A DNA stretch of 64,000 bases from Chloroflexi bacterium 44-23 (GCA_001899005.1 MKUW01000019.1:62001-126000), one strand, 5' to 3'; shown: positions 1 to 9,867, numbered from the stretch's first letter. The notes: generated by a model from the letters alone, not told the origin. Numbers and translations are program-made.

Positions 1-411
1 GAAACCTTCAAGATTTCCGACTTTAAAGGAAAAGTTGTGTTGGTAGAAACCATGGCCACCTGGTGCAGTAATTGTCTCAAGCAGCAGAAACAGGTTAAGA
101 CGCTGCATGAACTGCTGGGTGAAATGAACACAGATCTGATCAGCGTTGGCATCGGCATTGATATCAATGAAGATGCGGACATGCTTAAAAACTATGTCCA
201 AAAACAGGGCTTTGATTGGTATTACAGCATTGCCACCACCGAAGTGGCAAACGAAATTGGTAATCTATATGGAACCCAGTTTCTAAACCCGCCTTCGACT
301 CCTATTCTGCTAATTGACCGAAGCGGCACGGTGCATGTTCTACCATTCGGTATCAAAGATGCGGCCAGTTTGAAAGAGGCTGTTTTGCCCCTGCTGGAGG
401 AAAAGATGTAA
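1..411 (+). CDS. Thioredoxin-fold (TlpA/redoxin-like) protein, 5' end outside the window
   Basis: The reading frame is open from base 1, so the N-terminus, and any signal peptide or lipobox, lies upstream of the window. The visible 136 residues carry the motif T-W-C-S-N-C, a CxxC redox site encoded at bases 64-75, followed by a helix and the cis-Pro region (NPPSTPILLI) typical of thioredoxin-like proteins. Thioredoxins of the TlpA type reduce or oxidise disulfides outside the cytoplasm and take electrons from CcdA/DsbD membrane partners. The CcdA-like gene 80 bases downstream fits that pairing. The exact role (cytochrome c maturation or general thiol reduction) cannot be read from this fragment. 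Confident about the fold, not about the substrate. Confidence 0.85.
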   Translation, partial: ETFKISDFKGKVVLVETMATWCSNCLKQQKQVKTLHELLGEMNTDLISVGIGIDINEDADMLKNYVQKQGFDWYYSIATTEVANEIGNLYGTQFLNPPSTPILLIDRSGTVHVLPFGIKDAASLKEAVLPLLEEKM

Positions 412-493
412 CTGGCAGCCCACTGATTGAAGCGGGCGCATCCCGGAATGGCGTGTGAATCGTCCGGGTTGGAAAAATGCTAAGGACATTATT

Positions 494-1168
494 ATGTTTG
501 AAACCATCATGACTTCCATTTCACTCGGCTTGCTGGCAACTACCAACCCGTGTGTACTGCCACTCTACCCTGGCTTTTTGGCTTACCTGAGCGCTGACCA
601 GGAGGCGCTCCATAATTCCCGGCAGCGTTATTTTCTGGGTTTTTTCGTTCTGGCAGGTGTTCTGTCCATGATGCTGGCCTTGGGTGCGTTGATTGCCGCT
701 CTGTCAGTTTCGATTGGCAGCGTATTATCTATTGTGATTCCAGTAGCCGATTTACTAATTTTTATCTTGGGAGTGATGATGATCGCTAACATCAACCCTT
801 TCAAGCAAATTCCTCAGGTCAACATTACTATCCTGAAACACCCATTTGCCAATGCTTTTGTGTATGGATTATTGTATGGCCCGATCACCCTGCCCTGCTC
901 AGGCCCACTGATAGTCGGCATTTTTGCTTTTTCATTCACAGCGGCTGATATGTGGAGTAAACTGGGCGTCTTCTTCTGGTTCGGGATCGGCTTTGGTATT
1001 CCCCTGCTGGTGCTCTCGCTGCTCTCTGGCGCAACTCAGCGCTGGATCACGCGAAAGTTTGCCAGGCACTCACGCTTGATCAACCTGATTGGGGGATTGC
1101 TGCTGGTTGGCGTGGCCATCTTTGATCTGATTTCAAATCGCGAGCTGATCCTGGCATTTTTGGGGTAA
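494..1168 (+). CDS. CcdA/DsbD-type transmembrane thiol-electron transporter
   Basis: A 224-residue, almost wholly hydrophobic protein with about six membrane segments. Two signature cysteines sit in Pro-containing motifs: TNPCVLPLYPG (Cys20) and LPCSGP (Cys135). In CcdA/DsbD such a pair relays electrons from cytoplasmic thioredoxin across the membrane to an extracytoplasmic thioredoxin-like protein. The longer frame opens at a GTG at 455, but I chose ATG 494 because AAGGA at 482-486 lies at a proper distance and the protein then begins directly with the conserved region. It probably forms an operon with the thioredoxin-fold gene ending at 411 and could act as its reductant. Length matches the short CcdA family rather than full DsbD. 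Confidence 0.88.
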   Translation: MFETIMTSISLGLLATTNPCVLPLYPGFLAYLSADQEALHNSRQRYFLGFFVLAGVLSMMLALGALIAALSVSIGSVLSIVIPVADLLIFILGVMMIANINPFKQIPQVNITILKHPFANAFVYGLLYGPITLPCSGPLIVGIFAFSFTAADMWSKLGVFFWFGIGFGIPLLVLSLLSGATQRWITRKFARHSRLINLIGGLLLVGVAIFDLISNRELILAFLG

Positions 1169-1401
1169 AAAGGTATTTTGAACCAATAAACAACACAAAG
1201 TATGCTGCCGGGGGATTATGTGGTTCGGCCTGTAAATTTATGAGTTACTAATTTGAAAACTACTGGGTTTTCGGTAAAAACCTCTACGCCCAAACTTCTG
1301 CTTTCATTTTTCTTGATTCATTTTTATGTCGGGGTTATATTTACTTGGGTTAACTTATTATGAACGGTTATTTACCCTGCAATAATCTCGCATACATTTG
1401 A

Positions 1402-1579
1402 ATGCACAAGAGTGAATTTGATGGCAAAATTGGAAAAGAAGTTTTGATTCTGGGTGAAGATTACAAAAATGGGAAACGGATCAATGGACCATGCTGCAGG
1501 GGTGTATGACCATACTTCCTATAAAGCAACACCACGGCCATACACCTTTACAAAACGACGTCACAGACATAAGCCCTAA
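1402..1579 (+). pseudogene. Decayed cytochrome-b5-like heme-binding domain fragment
   Basis: This stretch lies in a 484-base gap between the CcdA-like and MFS genes. Frame one (1402-1509) reads EFDGKIGKEVLI then YKNGKRI. The overlapping frame (1484-1579) continues with MDHAAGVYDHTSYKATPRPY. Joined by a frameshift, these resemble the Y-N-G-K-x-G start and the W-K-N-G-x-H-M-D-x-H-A-A-G-V heme-ligand region of small bacterial cytochrome-b5-like domains. The central strand seems deleted and the C-terminal part is out of frame again. It reads as a gene remnant, not a functional protein. Identification is by eye from short motifs and could be wrong. The rest of the gap (1169-1401, 1580-1652) shows nothing I can assign. 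Confidence 0.4.
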
Positions 1580-1652
1580 AAAAAGACCTAGTAGATTTTA
1601 TGGATAGCCAAATATCTGGAAACCAAAATTTACATAGAACCGAGAAATTAAG

Positions 1653-2891
1653 ATGACAGAAGCGAAGCAATCTTTTACTCATAGAATCAAATCTCTACCC
1701 CGCAATGTCTGGGCAGTCAGTTTGACCAGTTTTTTTATGGATATCTCCAGTGAAATGGTCATTAATATTCTGCCCTTATTTCTTTCCAATGTGCTGGGGG
1801 TCAAGACCAATGTGATTGGGTTGATCGAAGGTGTTGCAGAAGCGACTGCCAGTATATTGAAACTTTTTTCCGGCTGGCTCTCCGATAAAATTGGTGGCCG
1901 CAAATGGCCGGCAGTAATTGGCTATGCTATTTCGGCCCTTTCCAAACCGTTTTTCTTCTTCGCGAACAGCTGGGGAGCCATTGCAGGCGCACGCTGGGCA
2001 GATCGAGTTGGTAAGGGCATTCGCACTGCTCCGCGTGATGCGCTGGTGGCTGATTCGATCCAACCGCAGCAACGTGGCATTGCCTTCGGCTTTCACCGGG
2101 CTGCCGATACGGGCGGTGCGATGCTGGGGTTAATGATTGCACTACTGGTCACCTGGCTGGCACAAAAGCAATCAGTTGATCTTTCAGCAAATACATTTCA
2201 TACGATCGTATTGATCAGTATCGCTCCGGCGATTTTGGCGGTGATTGCCCTGGCAATTGGTACAAAGGATGTCAAACCAAAAGAAGGTGTGGAAAGGCCT
2301 AAATTCGCACTGAAAAGCCTGGGCAAACCCTTTATGACCTTCATGTTAATCGTCTCCATTTTTGATCTGGGAAATTCCTCCGATGCTTTTTTGGTTTTAA
2401 GGGCACAGGAGCGGGGGTTGAACGTGTTGGGCATTTTGGGCATGTTGATTACATTCAATTTAATTTACACGCTCATTTCCACACCAGCCGGGTCACTCTC
2501 CGATCGGATCGGACGGCGCAAACTCATTATCGGCGGTTGGTTCGTCTATGCAGCCATCTATCTGGGCTTTGGACTGGTTCAAACAGCCGCACAGGTTTGG
2601 ATTCTGTATGCGATTTATGGACTCTATTATGGGCTGGCCTATGGCACGGCAAAGGCTATGGTGGCGGACCTGGTACCGGTTTCCATGCGCGGGACAGCCT
2701 ATGGAACCTACAACGGTATCTTGGGTCTTTTGGACTTTCCTGCCTCGCTGATCGCCGGGATTCTCTGGCAGGGTGTTGGCACCTGGCAAGGTTTTGGTCC
2801 CTCCGCCCCATTTTTCTTTGGAGCCGGTCTGGCCTTGATCGCAGCGGTGATGATGTGGAGCTGGAAACCGCCGGTTGCTGTCCAGGCATGA
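1653..2891 (+). CDS. Major facilitator superfamily transporter
   Basis: A 412-residue polytopic protein with about twelve hydrophobic segments in two halves. The loop motif SGWLSDKIGGRKW after the second segment and its counterpart SLSDRIGRRK in the second half are the MFS motif A (GxLaDrxGrr). MFS proteins move small solutes using ion gradients; the substrate cannot be deduced here. The start at 1653 has only a weak purine stretch (GAGAAATTAAG) ahead of it. The gene stands alone between the cytochrome-b5 remnant and an HD-GYP gene on the same strand, 179 bases downstream. An efflux role is possible, but the sequence does not decide between import and efflux. Confidence 0.85.
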   Translation: MTEAKQSFTHRIKSLPRNVWAVSLTSFFMDISSEMVINILPLFLSNVLGVKTNVIGLIEGVAEATASILKLFSGWLSDKIGGRKWPAVIGYAISALSKPFFFFANSWGAIAGARWADRVGKGIRTAPRDALVADSIQPQQRGIAFGFHRAADTGGAMLGLMIALLVTWLAQKQSVDLSANTFHTIVLISIAPAILAVIALAIGTKDVKPKEGVERPKFALKSLGKPFMTFMLIVSIFDLGNSSDAFLVLRAQERGLNVLGILGMLITFNLIYTLISTPAGSLSDRIGRRKLIIGGWFVYAAIYLGFGLVQTAAQVWILYAIYGLYYGLAYGTAKAMVADLVPVSMRGTAYGTYNGILGLLDFPASLIAGILWQGVGTWQGFGPSAPFFFGAGLALIAAVMMWSWKPPVAVQA

Positions 2892-3070
2892 GCTAATTAG
2901 TATCTCTTTGGGCAAAATATCCCATCCTGCTTCGTAAATCTGGGCGTAATAGCAGTTAACACCTCCCAAACTTACAGATTTAAGGCAAAATACCCCCTCA
3001 ACCTTACAAAAATGCAAACTGGTATGATCTTGCAACTATAAGAGTACCCAATTCCAAGAAGGAAACTCTT

Positions 3071-4654
3071 ATGACCGTTTTACCGCATCGCTACCAGTTG
3101 CAACAACTTAAAACCGATAATGAACTGGAAACCTATTTGGGGGTCTGCCGGGAGATTAGTGAAGCGCAAGCAGCCATTTGTCTTTTGGCAAATCCCGAAA
3201 CAATGGTCTTTCAATATCATTGTGGCGTTAATGTGAATCCCCGAATTGGAAAATTCCCGGACGAATTGGCTTGGGAAAGTATGAACCTTGATTATTTATT
3301 GGTGGAGGATGGTTTGGCCTTACGTGACCTGGCGCGCTGGTTAGACCAACCGGTAAAGAATGTGCTTTGTGTGCCAGTGACCGATAAAGAGAAGACACTT
3401 GGTATTATTTTATTAATCAATCTAGGCACGACCGCAAAAATTGGTTTGGTTCAAAAGATGGCGTACTTGATGGGTAAACAGCTTGTTTCCGGTTACCAAC
3501 TGCAAGAGAGTAACCGCTGGTCAAGCCGTTTGCAGCAGCTCTTGGAGTTTATCGGCAACATCAGCTCTTCGCTTGACCCGGACCAAATTTTACGAATGCT
3601 GCTTGAGCAGGTTTCCTTGCTGCTGGACGCCGAAGCATCTTCCCTTTTTCTAAGCGATGAAGGTAGTGGTGATGCGGTATTACACATATCATCCCGCACA
3701 GACCATCGCGTGGTCGAGAACTTCCGTGTTCCCCGCGGGAAGGGTTTTATTAACCAGGTGCTGGCGAGTGGTGAAACGATTGTAGTAAACGATGTCAACC
3801 ATGACAAACGTCACTTTGGTGGTCTGGATGCCATCTCGAACTTTGAGACTCATTCGTTGCTGGCAGTCTCCCTGAGATCTCACCGCATTGAAATGGGCCG
3901 GCAGCGTGGCAGCTCGCGCAGCCGCATTATTGGCGGTTTGGAAGTCATTAACAAGATGAATGGTGAGTTCAACCAGATGGATATCACGCTGGCCGAGATT
4001 TTCGCCGGACAGGCGGCCACCATTTTACAGACTGCAACCCTTTACCATGAAATGGATGAATTATTTATGCAATTGCTTGAGAGTTTAATGAACGCCGTTG
4101 ATGCCAAAGATCCGTATACCAAAGACCATTCCCGTTCTGTATCGGAATATGCTGTGGCAATTGGAAATGAGTTGAATTTGCCGGCAGAGATAATTACACA
4201 GTTGCGTTTGGGCGGCTTGCTGCATGATGTTGGAAAAATTGGTATCCCTGATAAAATCTTACGTAAAGAAGATGCCTTGACGCGTGATGAGTATCACGAA
4301 ATTCACCGCCACCCGCAGATTGGATACCATATTCTTGAAAAAGTTAATTTTATGGGTCGCGACGTGCTTAAGGCGATTATTGAGCACCATGAGCGTCTGG
4401 ATGGATCCGGATATCCCTTGGGATTGCGCGGGAATGAGATTTCACTGGTTGGCAGAATTGTGGCCGTTGCGGATGCCTTTCACGCCATGATCTCAGACCG
4501 GCCCTATCGCCTGGCCAAAGAACCCGAAGAAGCTTTTGAGCAACTTTATCATGATGCCGATAAAATGTTTGACCGTCATTGCATTGATGCATTGCACCGT
4601 ATTTTCGATCGCGGCTTATTGAAGTTTGAAGTCAATCGTTATCTATATAAATAA
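3071..4654 (+). CDS. GAF-HD-GYP protein, predicted c-di-GMP phosphodiesterase
   Basis: A 527-residue cytoplasmic protein. Residues about 1-145 look like a divergent GAF-type domain, about 155-320 a clearer GAF domain, and about 335-505 an HD-GYP domain. The HD-GYP hallmarks are intact: H385-D386-V-G-K, HPQIGYHIL, EHHERLDGSG and G447-Y448-P449, plus D-A-F-H-A-M-I-S-D-R-P-Y. HD-GYP enzymes hydrolyse cyclic di-GMP with a di- or tri-metal centre, and GAF domains usually sense small ligands or mediate dimerisation. AAGGAA at 3059-3064 precedes ATG 3071. The next gene on the opposite strand is a second, much larger HD-GYP protein whose 3' end faces this one, about 190 bases away. Activity is inferred from motif conservation only. 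Confidence 0.92.
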   Translation: MTVLPHRYQLQQLKTDNELETYLGVCREISEAQAAICLLANPETMVFQYHCGVNVNPRIGKFPDELAWESMNLDYLLVEDGLALRDLARWLDQPVKNVLCVPVTDKEKTLGIILLINLGTTAKIGLVQKMAYLMGKQLVSGYQLQESNRWSSRLQQLLEFIGNISSSLDPDQILRMLLEQVSLLLDAEASSLFLSDEGSGDAVLHISSRTDHRVVENFRVPRGKGFINQVLASGETIVVNDVNHDKRHFGGLDAISNFETHSLLAVSLRSHRIEMGRQRGSSRSRIIGGLEVINKMNGEFNQMDITLAEIFAGQAATILQTATLYHEMDELFMQLLESLMNAVDAKDPYTKDHSRSVSEYAVAIGNELNLPAEIITQLRLGGLLHDVGKIGIPDKILRKEDALTRDEYHEIHRHPQIGYHILEKVNFMGRDVLKAIIEHHERLDGSGYPLGLRGNEISLVGRIVAVADAFHAMISDRPYRLAKEPEEAFEQLYHDADKMFDRHCIDALHRIFDRGLLKFEVNRYLYK

Positions 4655-4840
4655 ACCTGACCGACTGTGCCTAGTTCAAGATTGGTTGATATGGGGGGAT
4701 GTGTCTGTTGCGTTTGCCTCAATGAAGGCTTGACTATATTCACGCAGAGAGAATCTACAATCGGTGAATTAGCGTTTACGGTCCTTCTTTGTCTATTACT
4801 TAAGATTAAAATGACAGAACCAATTGCTGATATTAACTTC

Positions 4841-7800
4841 TTAATTCTCTGTCAATTCCCCATCCATTAAAAACTGATTCTTAAGGCGCATAAAAACCTG
4901 CACCACATCCGGATCAAATTGTGAGCCTGCATTTTTCTGGATGTACTCGATGGCTTGCGCCACAGGCCACGGGTTGCTATAGGGCCGCTTGGAAGTGATT
5001 GCATTGAAAACGTCGATCACGGTAAAAATGCGCGCAATCAGAGGAATTTCCTTGCCTTTCAATCCCTTGGGATAACCCGATCCATCCCAGTGTTCATGAT
5101 GGTACAACGGAATGTCGAGAGCGGGGCGTAAAAATTCGATTGGGTAAAGTAAATCGTACGCGTGTTGCGGGTGTTTTCGCATTTCGATCCATTCTTCTTC
5201 ATTTAATTTTCCAGGCTTTTGAAGAATAGTGTCGGAAACCCCCATCTTGCCAATATCATGCAGCAAGGCCCCGCGCTTGATGTGGGTTAATTCTTCTGAG
5301 TTACGAATGCCCATCGCCTGTGCCATGATCATGGTCCATTGCATAACTTTTTGACTATGTTTGCCGGTGGTTTGGTCGCGAATCTCGAGTGCTTTCGCCC
5401 AACCTTCAATTGTGCGGTCGTAAGCAAACAGCATTTCACGGTTCGCTTTCTTGAGTTTATCAATCAGCTGGGCATTTTCCAGTGCAATTGCTGTTTGCTG
5501 GGCGAGTGCTTGCATAAATTCCAGCCAATCGGAATTTTCATTGATTGTGGAACGTTTGTAAATTTCCAATACACCCAAGATCTGCCCTTTGGCTTGGAGC
5601 GGGACTGCATAATAGGATTCAAAATGCTCAGCCTTTAGTTGCAGGAAAAATTGCTTCCAACGAGCTGACTGGGCGATGTTTTTTATTAAGACAGGCTCAT
5701 TACTGATCATAACAAGTTCAGCCGGACCCGGATAGCCGGCAACAAGTGATTCGCGTAATTGGGGTTGTGCAAAACCGAGTCCATGCCCATAATCAATCAC
5801 AGCGGAGCCCTCATTTGAGAGAAGGATATCAGCCGCATCTGCGTTGGATTGGTTCACAATTTGACCCAGTAGATACGCCATGATGCTTTTTGCATCAAAA
5901 TTACTGGTAATCATGCGGTCAATTTCGCGCAGTGTGTTCAGGCGCTGTAACTGACCTTCCTTTTGCTCACTAAGTAATTCCCTTTGAATGGCATAGGCAG
6001 AAATTTCCGCCATGGCGCTAATAATGCGTACATCATCATCATTCCAGGGGCGATTAGCACCGGCTTCAATTACGCCGATCGCCTGATCATCAACGATCAT
6101 AGGAGCGATCATCACGGCAGACGCTCCGCCGGCCAGATGAATGAGCACTGGCCCCGGTTCTATATTAATATTGTTGTTTATGTATACTTTTTTATTGTTA
6201 ACCACCCAGCCGGCTGCACCTGTACCCACGTCCAGATGCAAATTGGAATGATTCTTAAAACAACCAAAGCTGGGAGAGTAAATCAACTCCTGGTTCTCAT
6301 TGTCCAGAATGGCCATTGAGACGCCATCTGCAGCAACCGCATTGAGAAAATATTTTTGAATGATTTGATAGAGTGCTTCGCGTTTGTGGATTTGCCGTAA
6401 AGCTTGTGCCAGATCAAGAACACTGGTCAATTCATGTTCTCGCTGGCGCAATTCAATTAACTGATCATTTAATTGGCGTGTGCGATCGGCAACTTTTGCT
6501 TCCAATTCTTGATTAAGTCGTTCAAGTGCTGCTTGTGCCCGTTTCTTTTCAATTGCCTGGGCAATCTGGGTTGAAACAAATTCCAGAAGTTCGAGATGGT
6601 TGTGAGAGTATTTAATTTCATTTTCGTTATAGGTCTGAACGGCGAGCATACCAATGGTGTTATCTGAATCCGTTTGAAGTGGAACTCCCAACCATTGATG
6701 GGATAGTTCTCCAGTTGGAAGAACACCCTCTTGCTTTAGAATTCTCTCCCAATCTTCGCGCATTAACATGACTGCTTCACCCTTACGAATAACATGTTCA
6801 GTCATCCCATTGCCCGCCTTACGAGGTTCTGGGTGTGGGCTAAACTCGTCATAAAAATAAGGAAATTCAACAATATCAGTCTCTTTGTCATACAGAGCAA
6901 TATAGAGATTGCGCGCTGGAATTAACTGGTTTACTACACCGTGAACGAATTTATAAAGGGCATTCAGATCACGTGTGGAACTGGCTGCCTCTGAAATCAG
7001 GTAAAGCGTGTTTTGTAATTTTTCAAATTGCTTTCGAGCACTAATATCAAGAATTACGCCTACCAGGCCTGCCGGTTTATCATCTTTGGATGTATAAGAG
7101 GCTTTGTAGAAAACAACATCATGCAAATCGCCTTTTATCGTTCGAATTTGGGTTTCATACGTCTGTGAGGATTTTTTCTCCAATAACTCCTGGTCGGAGA
7201 TATCCAGGATCTCAGCCTGATCAGCCGGCCAGATTTCATGGGTATACTTGCCAATTAATTCATCATTCTTAATATCAATTAAAGCTTCGTAGGCTTTGTT
7301 ACCGCCCTCATACTGGCCGTTTTTATTCTTAAAAAACAATGGAACCGGAATTGTATCCATTACCAATTGCAAAAATTGTTGCGACTGGGTCAGTTGGGCA
7401 GTGCGATCATTTACTCGATTTTCGAGATTTTCGTTCGCAAGCTTCAGTTCAGCCTCGGTTTCTTTACGATCGGTGATATCAAGAATATAAAAATAATACT
7501 CCACAAGCATTTCGTTGTTGATCTGATGGATGTAAGTAAAATCATAGACCCAGCGCACCTGGCCATCTTTGGTCAGAATGCGATATTCTTCACCTATAAA
7601 TGCATTGCCATCCACAAAATTTAATTCGCCATACTTAAAGACACTCTTCTGGTCTTGCGGATGAATGATGCTTTTGTACAAGCGCTCTCCCGAAAGAAAT
7701 TCGCGAGGTGAATATCCGAATTGATCAATATTGGGAGAGACATAGGTCATTGTGGATTGTTCGTGGTTTTCGACAATCAACTTCATGACGACAACCGGGC

Positions 7801-8743
7801 CAAGTGTGAAGAGCTCTCTTTCCTGGTTGAGCTTTTCTTCTGTTTGTTTGCGCTGGATTGCCATAGCAATCTGAACGGATACAAAATTTAAGATATCTAC
7901 ATCCCGTTGCGTGTAGCGCACATTCTCTGAATAAGTCTGTACGACTATACCGCCTATGATTTCACCTTTCACAGTTTTAAGCGGGATTCCCAACCATTCA
8001 ATCGGCGTGCTGCCTACCACACTGACTTCGCCCGATTCTGAAAGTTCTTCCATTGCCTTTTTGTTGATTAGTAGTGGTTGGCCCAAATGCAAGAGGTATT
8101 CCGTTAATCCACGTCGTACTTTACGATCCCTGGCTCGTAATTTTTGTTTTTCAAGAATGTCCAAATAATCTCGCTCATCAACATAGTAAGGGAAACTAAT
8201 AAATTCCGTTTCTTCGTCATAAATGGCAATAAAAAGGTTGGGTGTGGGAATAAGTCTGTCAATAATCTCATGCACAATCTTAAACAATGCCGGCAGATCG
8301 GTGGCCTGGCTGGTTGCCTGAGAAATTTGGAAGATGGCTTTTTGCAGCGCCTCTGATTCGAGCTGGCTGCGTGCATCTGTCAGTGTGATGAGAGAGTAGG
8401 GTGTGTCTCCCCAGATAATGCCCTTTTCTGTGTATTTTACAATTTTCGTTCCACTTTCATCGTGTAGTGTCAAAAGTGCCTGTTCCAAAGCGCTATTGGG
8501 CAGCACCTCAATCGCTAAGGTGCTGAGGTTTAATTTGGCAAAACAGTTTTGATTTCCAACAAAATTTATCTCGGGAAAAGCGGCACCCAGAAAAGAATCC
8601 GCAGATGTAAGCCATTCACGCAGAGTGGCATTAAAGTAACAGATTTTGCGATCATTATCTAATATCAAAATCGCTTCGTCAAACGCGGCATAGAGAGTAT
8701 CAAATAAAGCCGTTGGGATTGAAATGAGGCTGTCAAGTGTCAT
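4841..8743 (-). CDS. Multi-PAS/GAF sensor with C-terminal HD-GYP phosphodiesterase domain
   Basis: A 1300-residue predicted cytoplasmic sensor with no clear membrane segment. Domain order, by eye: PAS (about 10-120), GAF (140-295), PAS (310-430), coiled coil, PAS (455-570), GAF (580-740), coiled coil, GAF (800-930), GAF (945-1095), HD-GYP (1115-1285). The two PAS/GAF blocks are similar to each other (both contain ARNLYIALYD/TPNLFIAIYD and RKGEAVML/LGQPLLIN stretches), suggesting internal duplication. Catalytic motifs are intact: H1162-D1163-I-G-K, HHEHWDGSG and G1223-Y1224-P1225. It should degrade cyclic di-GMP in response to several input signals. No GGDEF domain is fused. The stop at 4841 faces the GAF-HD-GYP gene ending at 4654. 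Confidence 0.92.
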   Translation of the reverse strand: MTLDSLISIPTALFDTLYAAFDEAILILDNDRKICYFNATLREWLTSADSFLGAAFPEINFVGNQNCFAKLNLSTLAIEVLPNSALEQALLTLHDESGTKIVKYTEKGIIWGDTPYSLITLTDARSQLESEALQKAIFQISQATSQATDLPALFKIVHEIIDRLIPTPNLFIAIYDEETEFISFPYYVDERDYLDILEKQKLRARDRKVRRGLTEYLLHLGQPLLINKKAMEELSESGEVSVVGSTPIEWLGIPLKTVKGEIIGGIVVQTYSENVRYTQRDVDILNFVSVQIAMAIQRKQTEEKLNQERELFTLGPVVVMKLIVENHEQSTMTYVSPNIDQFGYSPREFLSGERLYKSIIHPQDQKSVFKYGELNFVDGNAFIGEEYRILTKDGQVRWVYDFTYIHQINNEMLVEYYFYILDITDRKETEAELKLANENLENRVNDRTAQLTQSQQFLQLVMDTIPVPLFFKNKNGQYEGGNKAYEALIDIKNDELIGKYTHEIWPADQAEILDISDQELLEKKSSQTYETQIRTIKGDLHDVVFYKASYTSKDDKPAGLVGVILDISARKQFEKLQNTLYLISEAASSTRDLNALYKFVHGVVNQLIPARNLYIALYDKETDIVEFPYFYDEFSPHPEPRKAGNGMTEHVIRKGEAVMLMREDWERILKQEGVLPTGELSHQWLGVPLQTDSDNTIGMLAVQTYNENEIKYSHNHLELLEFVSTQIAQAIEKKRAQAALERLNQELEAKVADRTRQLNDQLIELRQREHELTSVLDLAQALRQIHKREALYQIIQKYFLNAVAADGVSMAILDNENQELIYSPSFGCFKNHSNLHLDVGTGAAGWVVNNKKVYINNNINIEPGPVLIHLAGGASAVMIAPMIVDDQAIGVIEAGANRPWNDDDVRIISAMAEISAYAIQRELLSEQKEGQLQRLNTLREIDRMITSNFDAKSIMAYLLGQIVNQSNADAADILLSNEGSAVIDYGHGLGFAQPQLRESLVAGYPGPAELVMISNEPVLIKNIAQSARWKQFFLQLKAEHFESYYAVPLQAKGQILGVLEIYKRSTINENSDWLEFMQALAQQTAIALENAQLIDKLKKANREMLFAYDRTIEGWAKALEIRDQTTGKHSQKVMQWTMIMAQAMGIRNSEELTHIKRGALLHDIGKMGVSDTILQKPGKLNEEEWIEMRKHPQHAYDLLYPIEFLRPALDIPLYHHEHWDGSGYPKGLKGKEIPLIARIFTVIDVFNAITSKRPYSNPWPVAQAIEYIQKNAGSQFDPDVVQVFMRLKNQFLMDGELTEN

Positions 8744-9021
8744 TGATTTGCGGATCCGTCATTCCGTTTCGAATAAAATTGTTCGATTACGCTGCTATTC
8801 TATTTTACGACCGACTCGTAAAATGAAAGCTCACCTTACAAATTTATGAAGCGATAAGCTCCATTGAGTGCATAAAAATTTCAAAAGCGTAATGAGTAGG
8901 TTGTGCTTCCCATTAGTTGAATTAGTTGCAATTTTCATGCGCACTATAACCCTGAAATTCCCATTACAGAAGACTTTTTAAATATACAGTGGTCGATATA
9001 ATGACAAATTTAAAAAAATTC

Positions 9022-9045
9022 GGGGCAATCAATTTCGATTGCCCC
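9022..9045 (-). terminator. Rho-independent terminator of the GlsB-like gene
   Basis: A perfect 9-bp stem (GGGGCAATC at 9022-9030, GATTGCCCC at 9037-9045) with a 6-base loop. On the minus strand it is followed by a run of T residues (the A-rich 9012-9018 on the plus strand). It sits 33 bases after the stop of the minus-strand gene 9078-9329, as expected for its terminator. The rest of the 8744-9077 gap shows nothing assignable. Confidence 0.8.
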
Positions 9046-9077
9046 TTTTGAAAGGTGTAGCTGAAGAAAGGAAGTTT

Positions 9078-9329
9078 CTAACGGCGGAAAAGTCCGATAA
9101 TAAACAGCAATACTACTGCGCCACCAATGGCTACCAGTAAGCTATAAAGGTTGAATCCAGTTACTCCGCTTCCCCCAAGAGAATTCATAATAAAGCCGCC
9201 AATTAATGCTCCGACGATACCAACAACAATGTTTGCTACTGCGCCCATTTGAGCATCGCGACCCATAATTTTACTGGCAATCCAACCTGCCAAGGCACCA
9301 ACAATGATCCAAATTATAATGTTAAGCAT
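9078..9329 (-). CDS. GlsB/YeaQ/YmgE family small stress-response membrane protein
   Basis: An 83-residue hydrophobic protein with three predicted membrane segments. It has the family pattern of an N-terminal WIIVGALAGWIASKIMG stretch, a central glycine-rich IVVGIVGALIGGFI helix and a final helix ending in LFRR. The family (also called transglycosylase-associated) is abundant in bacteria and often stress-induced, but its biochemical role is not established. A strong ribosome site (GGAAGAGGAG on the minus strand) precedes the ATG at 9329. The gene is monocistronic with its own terminator at 9022-9045. Length is typical. Confidence 0.92.
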   Translation of the reverse strand: MLNIIIWIIVGALAGWIASKIMGRDAQMGAVANIVVGIVGALIGGFIMNSLGGSGVTGFNLYSLLVAIGGAVVLLFIIGLFRR

Positions 9330-9824
9330 AATATTCTCCTCTTCCGTAAATCTGTTTTAAATCTGTTTTCGACTTTTTAAAAGTATAAGAGATTACCGGC
9401 CTGGCAAACAACAGTAGATTGCCCCATTTCTTCTGCGGAGTTTCCCCCATTCGAGATTCGGGTAAAGCTTAGTTGTTAAGGGGATAGATTGAGTCGGATT
9501 CACTGCTTTCAGTTATTTCCGGTACTCTTTGTCCGCTACCCTGTGATCAATGGAAACACTTCACTTTTTCATGAGTGGATAATAATTTCCTGAATGACCT
9601 AGGTTGGCCACCGTAAGGGCATGTTGTGCATTCAGCAAACGGGAAACCATTTGGTTGAGTTAGTTTGCAGACAAAGGTGATGGACTTGCCCAACCTTCAC
9701 AGGCGGGTCTGGTCAAGAGTAGAAACGAAGAGGTTCAATCGTTCTTTTTACGGTCTAGGCCAAAAGTTTCACTTCTGGTTTTTTGTTGTTAAAAGAATCG
9801 AAATCTGAAAAACTACCAAACGAA
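9330..9824. other. Intergenic gap without a recognisable gene
   Basis: About 500 bases between the divergent GlsB-like gene and the DUF5680 gene. I found no convincing open frame on either strand, no RNA gene and no strong hairpin. Short partly coding-like stretches could be decayed DNA, but none could be identified. Confidence 0.5.
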
Positions 9825-9848
9825 AAGGAGGGTAAAATGAACGAATAG
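9825..9848 (+). promoter_or_regulatory. Strong Shine-Dalgarno followed by a three-codon mini-ORF
   Basis: AAGGAGG at 9825-9831 is the best ribosome site in this neighbourhood, correctly spaced from ATG 9837. The frame there is only Met-Asn-Glu-stop (9837-9848), 20 bases before the DUF5680 start at 9868 and in a different frame. It may be a translation-coupling leader, or the sign of a small indel that separated the real start from the gene. Confidence 0.5.
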
Positions 9849-9867
9849 AATATCCCTTGAGGTGCGA

